A stretch of 26,257 nucleotides of DNA from RGIG2707 sp045600065. Lineage in GTDB: Bacteria; Bacillota; Clostridia; Peptostreptococcales; Anaerovoracaceae. Of the stretch, positions 21,698 to 26,257 are shown piece after piece. Within the stretch, counting starts at the first letter, position 1; each line of letters starts with the position of its first letter. Made by a program: the position numbers and the translations under genes. Below the pieces are notes generated by a model. The model saw only the letters and a list, made by a program, of their open reading frames with translations. It made no database searches and was not told the DNA's origin. The DNA is taken from the NCBI GenBank assembly GCA_045600065.1, contig JAZRXE010000024.1, forward strand, positions 1 to 26,257, read 5' to 3'.

Positions 21698-23194
21698 ATG
21701 CTTAAAGAATTCAAAAGACCTGATGACGGTCTTGACAAGGAACAACGCAAGGATCTTACGGGAAAGTATCAGGATCACATCACTGAAAGGCTTCAGGACA
21801 TAAAGAGCTCCAAGATCCCCACTATCGTCATAATCGAAGGATGGGATGCCGCAGGCAAGGGCAAGCTCCTCAACGAGCTCATTTCAAAGATCGACCCTCG
21901 TTTTTATACCGTTTACGTTGAAGAATCTTACAAGGACGGAGGCGCTTATCCCTTCCTCTACCCCTACTTTAACGCCCTGCCCGAAAACGGCAAGTTCAGG
22001 TTTTATGAGTCCGCATATATGGACCGCACCGTCCACGACTGCCTTAACGGCAATCTCAGCGCCAGGGATTACGAAAAGCGCATAAACAGCATCAACGGCT
22101 TTGAGCGGACCATCATCAACAACGGCTACAGGATAGTCAAGTTCTTTGTGAATATCAGCGCCAAGGAGCAGTCCAAGCGCTTCAAGGCCTATCTTTCCGA
22201 TCCCGACAATTCCTGGAGAGTTTCCGAAAGCGATCTGCGTCAGAATCAGATGTACAGCATGTGGCGCAAGGCCTACGATGCCTTTATGGAGGATACATCG
22301 GTCAATGCTCCCTGGCATATTCTCGACGGAGAGAAGAGCTCTGTAATGATTTATGACGCCTTCCGCATCCTCAGCGATTCCATAGACGCTTCCATAGCCG
22401 AGGGCAAATACAACGGCCCCGCATATGAAGAGCGTTTTGAAATGTCTCCGGTGCCCATGCTCAAGGATGTGGATATGAGCGTTTGCTGCGCCTCCGATGA
22501 AGAGTACAAGGCTGAGCTCAAGAAACAGCAGAAGAGAGTCAACGAGCTGCAGTACCGCATGATCAAGGAGCGCATTCCAATGGTCATAGCCTTCGAGGGC
22601 TGGGATGCCGCAGGTAAGGGCGGAGCCATCAGACGGCTTGCCTATCCGCTGGATCCCAGAGACTTTGTTGTATATCCCATTGCCTCTCCGGATCAGTACG
22701 AGCTTGCCCGCCATTTCCTGTGGAGGTTTTATATCAGGCTGCCCAGGGCTGGCAACACCTCGATCTTCGACCGTACCTGGTACGGAAGGGTAATGGTTGA
22801 AAGGCTTGAGGGCTATTGCTCGGAGAATGACTGGCAGAGGGCATACAACGAAATCAACGAATTCGAGCAGGATCTGGCAGACTGGGGTGCCGTGGTTCTC
22901 AAATTCTGGATCCAGATAGACCCCGATACCCAGCTCGAGCGCTTCAACGACCGCCAGAATACCCCCGAAAAACAATGGAAGATCACCGATGAAGACTGGC
23001 GCAACAGGGAAAAGTGGGATCTTTACGAGGAAGCAATAGATGAAATGCTGCAGAAGACCTCCACAAAAACTGCTCCCTGGCACATAGTCGAGTCTGTAGA
23101 CAAGCGTTACGCAAGGATCAAGGTCCTTAAGATAACCGCTGATGCCATGGAAGAGGCTTTGAATGAGCACGAAAGAAAATCAAAAAAGCATTAA
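21698..23194 (+). CDS. pap: Two-domain PPK2-family polyphosphate:AMP phosphotransferase
   Basis: Uses polyphosphate to phosphorylate AMP to ADP (class II PPK2). The 498 residues are two tandem PPK2 domains, each with a Walker A GWDAAGKG (residues 48-55 and 301-308). The second domain is the better conserved, with FDRTWYGRVMVER, WIQIDPDTQLERFNDR and KQWKITDEDWRNR. The first has a divergent Walker B region (YMDRTVHDCLNG), as expected if only the C-terminal domain is fully catalytic, which is reported for such enzymes. AGGAGG lies 8 bases before the ATG. Its 3' end overlaps ppk1 by 32 bases, which implies coupled expression. Confidence 0.92.
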   Translation: MLKEFKRPDDGLDKEQRKDLTGKYQDHITERLQDIKSSKIPTIVIIEGWDAAGKGKLLNELISKIDPRFYTVYVEESYKDGGAYPFLYPYFNALPENGKFRFYESAYMDRTVHDCLNGNLSARDYEKRINSINGFERTIINNGYRIVKFFVNISAKEQSKRFKAYLSDPDNSWRVSESDLRQNQMYSMWRKAYDAFMEDTSVNAPWHILDGEKSSVMIYDAFRILSDSIDASIAEGKYNGPAYEERFEMSPVPMLKDVDMSVCCASDEEYKAELKKQQKRVNELQYRMIKERIPMVIAFEGWDAAGKGGAIRRLAYPLDPRDFVVYPIASPDQYELARHFLWRFYIRLPRAGNTSIFDRTWYGRVMVERLEGYCSENDWQRAYNEINEFEQDLADWGAVVLKFWIQIDPDTQLERFNDRQNTPEKQWKITDEDWRNREKWDLYEEAIDEMLQKTSTKTAPWHIVESVDKRYARIKVLKITADAMEEALNEHERKSKKH

Positions 23195-25280
23195 CGCATT
23201 CGCCAGCAGGGATCTGAGCTGGCTGAGCTTCAACCAGAGGGTGCTGTCCGCGGCGGATGACAAGAGCTATCCGCTGCTGGAACGACTGAAGTTCCTGTCG
23301 ATCTACAGCTCCAACCTGGACGAGTTTTTTATGGTCAGAGTAGGTTCTCTTGAGCATAGAGCGGCCTTTCTGCCCGGCTACAAGGATCCCAAGACAGGCT
23401 GGAATACGGAAACCGAGCTGAAGAAGATAGCCAAGGCAGTCGTTCATCAGGAAGCTCTTGCGGAGCGCATCTGGGACAGGCTGAGGGGCGATTTTGCCGC
23501 GGTAAAAATCGACTATCTCAATTGCAGACGCATGAGCAAGGAAGATGAGCTGATAGCAAAGAAGATGTTCGCGGAGCTTCGCCCCATGCTTTCCCCGAGG
23601 ATAGTAGATGCCAGGCATCCCATGCCCTTCCTCGGCAATCAGGAGGAATTCACAATACTCCGTCTGGAGAAAAACGGCGAGACCCGGCTCGGTCTGGTGC
23701 CCCTTTACAGACTTCCCGACTACAGAGTTTTCGAAAACGGCGAGGGAGTTCAGAAGGTGGTGCCCGTCAGCAGACTGGTATTGCATTTCGCGTCTCAGCT
23801 CTTTAAGAAATACTCCGTAAGGGAGGGCTGCAGCATAAGGATAACAAGGAACGCAGACGTTTTCTTCGACAGCCTGGAAAAGAGCGAGGAGGGCGATGCC
23901 CGCTTCGACATGCAGAAGCTTCTTAAAAAGCGCAAACGCCAGCAGCCGGTAAGGCTTCAGATAAGCGGCAAGGCCAGCTCGGAGCTTGTGAGCATGCTGA
24001 TGCAGTGTTTTCAGCTGCCGGAGCGCAGCTGCTTTGTCAGCTCCAAACCTTTCTCCATGGGCTTTGGTTCCCTGCTGGGCAACGCGTCGGAGTATAAATT
24101 CAGCCCCCGAAAATCCGTGAAGACCGTGGAGCTGAAAAAAGGCGACTATTTCCGATATCTGGACAAGGAGGATATGCTGCTCAGTCTGCCCTTCCAGAGC
24201 ATGACCCCCTTTGTGGATCTGCTTTACGAGGCTGCCGATGATCCGGATGTGGAATCCATAAAGATCACCTTGTACAGGCTGGCCGCCAGCAGCAAGGTGG
24301 CTGCGGCACTGGCCTATGCGGCAGACAAGGGCAAGGATGTGCTCTGCCTGCTTGAGCTCAGAGCGCGCTTCGATGAACAGAACAACATAGACTACAGCGA
24401 GGTCCTGGAGGATGCCGGCTGCTCTGTCATATACGGACTGGAGGACATGAAGGTCCACAGCAAGCTCTGCCTTATAACCCGCAAGACCAGAGATGGTCTC
24501 AGTTATTATACCCAGATAGGCACGGGAAATTACAACGAAACCACCAGCGAGCAATATACAGATCTGTCCTTTATCACCTCTGACAGGCAGACTGGAGAGG
24601 ATGCCGCGGCAGTTTTCGAGGCACTGTCTCTGGGACGCTCGCCTGAGCCTACGGTAAGCCTGTGGACAGCTCCCAGATCCTTCAAGCAGAGGCTGCTCGA
24701 ACAGCTGGATCTTGAGATCGCCAAGGGCAGCGAGGGCAGTGTGTTCATAAAGGTTAATTCCATCAACGATATGGAAGTGATGCAAAAGCTCATAGAATGC
24801 TCAAAGGCAGGTGTCAAGGTAGAGCTCTGCGTCAGGGGAATATGCTGCATAATACCCGGCATAGCGGGCTGCACGGACAATATCACCGTAAAGAGCATAA
24901 TAGGCAGATACCTGGAGCATTCCAGAATATATGCCTTCGGCAAAGGCAGGGACATGAAGGTCTTTATAGGCTCTGCAGATCTGCTCAACCGCAATACCTC
25001 CCGAAGGGTGGAAGTGCTGGCGGATGTAAGCGGCTCCAACATCAAGCCCCAGATCCAGGAGATTATCAATGCCCTCAGAGCGGATATGGACGGAGCCTGG
25101 GCAATGCAGCCCGACGGCACTTATGTCAAGCTTCCCGAGGGCACAGGCACATCCAGCCAGGATAATCTGTACCGTTACTTTATTCAGAAGAAGATCAGAG
25201 CGCTGCCTGCTGCTCAGGGAAATGGTTCCCCGGGTCTGCTGGACAGGCTTCGTGCTCTTCTCAAGTCTAAAAAGTCTTGA
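23163..25280 (+). CDS. ppk1: Polyphosphate kinase 1
   Basis: Reversible synthesis of polyphosphate from ATP, 705 residues, the usual PPK1 length. The N-terminal domain starts with the family block RDLSWLSFNQRVL and SIYSSNLDEFFMVRVGSL. The phospholipase-D-like C-terminal domains contain the phosphorylated histidine His432 (MKVHSKLCLI; E. coli His435), GTGNYNETTSEQYTDL, and the second essential His586 (LEHSRIYAFGKG; E. coli His592). The ATG at 23163 lies within the end of ppk2 and follows GAAGAGG. A short hairpin (25316-25333) lies after the stop. Confidence 0.96.
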   Translation: MSTKENQKSINAFASRDLSWLSFNQRVLSAADDKSYPLLERLKFLSIYSSNLDEFFMVRVGSLEHRAAFLPGYKDPKTGWNTETELKKIAKAVVHQEALAERIWDRLRGDFAAVKIDYLNCRRMSKEDELIAKKMFAELRPMLSPRIVDARHPMPFLGNQEEFTILRLEKNGETRLGLVPLYRLPDYRVFENGEGVQKVVPVSRLVLHFASQLFKKYSVREGCSIRITRNADVFFDSLEKSEEGDARFDMQKLLKKRKRQQPVRLQISGKASSELVSMLMQCFQLPERSCFVSSKPFSMGFGSLLGNASEYKFSPRKSVKTVELKKGDYFRYLDKEDMLLSLPFQSMTPFVDLLYEAADDPDVESIKITLYRLAASSKVAAALAYAADKGKDVLCLLELRARFDEQNNIDYSEVLEDAGCSVIYGLEDMKVHSKLCLITRKTRDGLSYYTQIGTGNYNETTSEQYTDLSFITSDRQTGEDAAAVFEALSLGRSPEPTVSLWTAPRSFKQRLLEQLDLEIAKGSEGSVFIKVNSINDMEVMQKLIECSKAGVKVELCVRGICCIIPGIAGCTDNITVKSIIGRYLEHSRIYAFGKGRDMKVFIGSADLLNRNTSRRVEVLADVSGSNIKPQIQEIINALRADMDGAWAMQPDGTYVKLPEGTGTSSQDNLYRYFIQKKIRALPAAQGNGSPGLLDRLRALLKSKKS

Positions 25281-25315
25281 AACTGAGAGTGTTAGAGAAT
25301 ATACTTCTTTGAGAG

Positions 25316-25333
25316 GAGCCCGTTTTCGGGCTC
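25316..25333. other. Stable hairpin between ppk1 and the DUF1576 gene
   Basis: GAGCCCG and CGGGCTC form a perfect 7-base stem with a TTTT loop, and GAGA/TCTC can extend it beyond a small internal loop. No T-run follows, so termination is doubtful; it may instead be part of the next gene's leader. Confidence 0.55.
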
Positions 25334-25369
25334 TGTCTCATGTTCGAATGTAGAAATAAGGAGTTAATA

Positions 25370-26257
25370 ATGTCTGATTCCAACAAGAAGATCCTTTCGG
25401 TGATGCTGGGCTTCTGCCTTTTGTATCTGGCCTTTTTCTTTATTCAGGGAGATATGGCTTCAAGCATCAGCGGACTTAAGACCATATGTACTTCTCCCGC
25501 CCAGTCCTGCCCTGATTATTTCAGCGTAGGCAGCCCCGGAGCCTGCTTCCTCAACGCCTTCCTTATGGGTATGGTGACTGTGGGCGTGCTGGTACTCAGC
25601 AAGGCGGCGCTTAACGGTGTGTCTATGATGTGCTTTTTCCTGGTCACGGGCTTTGCCTTCTTCGGACTGAATATTTACAGCATGCTTCCCCTTGTGGCAG
25701 GCAGCCTGCTCTTTGCGGCAGTAAATAAAGAGCCCCTGTCTGGAGTTGTAAACGTGGGTCTGTTTGCCACAGGCATGGGCCCCTTTGTAAGCGAAGTGTC
25801 CTGGAGATACCCCGCAGGCGGGGCGGAGGGGAACCTTGCTTTGGGAATTTTCACGGGTTTGTTTATAGGCTTTATGCTTCCCTGCATCTTCAGACATACC
25901 CCTGCCGTACATAAGAAGTTTTCCGCATATAACGGCGCCGCTGCAGACGGATTCCTTTCGATCTTCATGTATGCGGTGCTTTACAGAGCCCTGGGAGTGG
26001 AGGTTCCGAGCTTTGCGCCCGGATATATCCCCATGCCTCAGCTTGCGCTCAGCTTTACCGCAGTGACCGCCGGCCTTTGCATTGCCGCAGGCTTTGTGCT
26101 CAACGGCAAGAGCTTCAAGGGCTACGGCGAGCTCCTGACCAAAACCGGCTTTGGCACCGACTATATCGGGACCTACGGAGCAGGTCTTGCCCTGATCAAC
26201 ATGGGCCTTGTCATGCTCACAGCCTATGCATATTATACCGTTGGCGGAGCTGCCTTT
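25370..26257 (+). CDS. DUF1576 multi-pass membrane protein (3' end outside the window)
   Basis: Translated by hand from the ATG at 25370, after AAGGAG; 296 codons are open up to the window edge. The protein is strongly hydrophobic with about eight visible membrane segments, the first at residues 8-26 (ILSVMLGFCLLYLAFFF). Segments such as YSVGSPGACFLNAF-like (FSVGSPGACFLNAF), KAALNGVSMMCFFLVTGFAFFG, NKEPLSGVVNVGLFATGMGP and HKKFSAYNGAAADGF have the look of the DUF1576 family, which has two similar halves. Function is unknown; transport is possible but not shown. It may be read from the ppk operon or from its own promoter. Confidence 0.75.
   Translation, partial: MSDSNKKILSVMLGFCLLYLAFFFIQGDMASSISGLKTICTSPAQSCPDYFSVGSPGACFLNAFLMGMVTVGVLVLSKAALNGVSMMCFFLVTGFAFFGLNIYSMLPLVAGSLLFAAVNKEPLSGVVNVGLFATGMGPFVSEVSWRYPAGGAEGNLALGIFTGLFIGFMLPCIFRHTPAVHKKFSAYNGAAADGFLSIFMYAVLYRALGVEVPSFAPGYIPMPQLALSFTAVTAGLCIAAGFVLNGKSFKGYGELLTKTGFGTDYIGTYGAGLALINMGLVMLTAYAYYTVGGAAF

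Noticed and set aside
23127..24785. A 552-codon minus-strand frame over ppk1
   Set aside because: Antisense shadow; the plus-strand ppk1 has both catalytic histidines.

Overview
The window looks like a chromosomal segment of an anaerobic, low-to-mid GC Gram-positive bacterium of the Clostridia (Bacillota). Signs of this are AGGAGG-type ribosome binding sites, the ftsE-ftsX-M23-S41 gene order, a YerC/YecD-type TrpR-like regulator, an [FeFe] hydrogenase, a QueT transporter, a DUF1576 membrane protein, and GGGGACGGTTC hairpin repeats of a kind common in clostridial genomes. The genus cannot be fixed from the sequence. No rRNA, tRNA, CRISPR array, prophage or transposase gene was seen.

Layout. 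(1) 1-90: an interspersed hairpin repeat cluster that supplies the stop codon of a leftward aspartate-dehydrogenase-like gene (88-864). (2) 972-4550: dnaE, divergent from that gene. (3) 4640-10397: a rightward envelope operon, ftsE-ftsX-M23 peptidase-recJ-S41 protease, with recJ set inside a cell-wall remodelling cluster. (4) 10411-10725: a leftward TrpR-like regulator (YerC family). (5) 10831-16781: a compact rightward operon with an unusual phosphopantetheinyl transferase-RecX fusion, a flavin/Fe-S NAD(P)H oxidoreductase, [FeFe] hydrogenase HydA, Maf and an AIM24-family protein, closed by a strong terminator. (6) 16806-18767: a DUF4910/M28-like metallopeptidase. (7) 18768-19194: non-coding DNA with at least four more hairpin repeats and a terminator. 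(8) 19195-21337: three leftward genes: an unknown membrane-anchored protein, queT with a riboswitch-like leader, and an XRE regulator with a likely operator. (9) 21698-25280: ppk2 (polyphosphate:AMP phosphotransferase type) overlapping ppk1. (10) 25370 to the window end: a DUF1576 multi-pass membrane protein, cut by the edge.

How the genes work together. FtsEX with the secreted coiled-coil M23 enzyme forms a division-linked peptidoglycan hydrolase system, with the S41 protease as a likely processing partner. The oxidoreductase and HydA form a two-gene NAIL-like pair (NAD(P)H-linked hydrogen metabolism). PPK1 makes polyphosphate and the PPK2-type enzyme spends it to phosphorylate AMP. The most unusual items are the PPTase-RecX fusion, the repeat family whose hairpin arms covary while the loop is fixed, the hydrogenase partner built from a NuoF Fe-S module plus a GltD-type module, and the structured queT leader.
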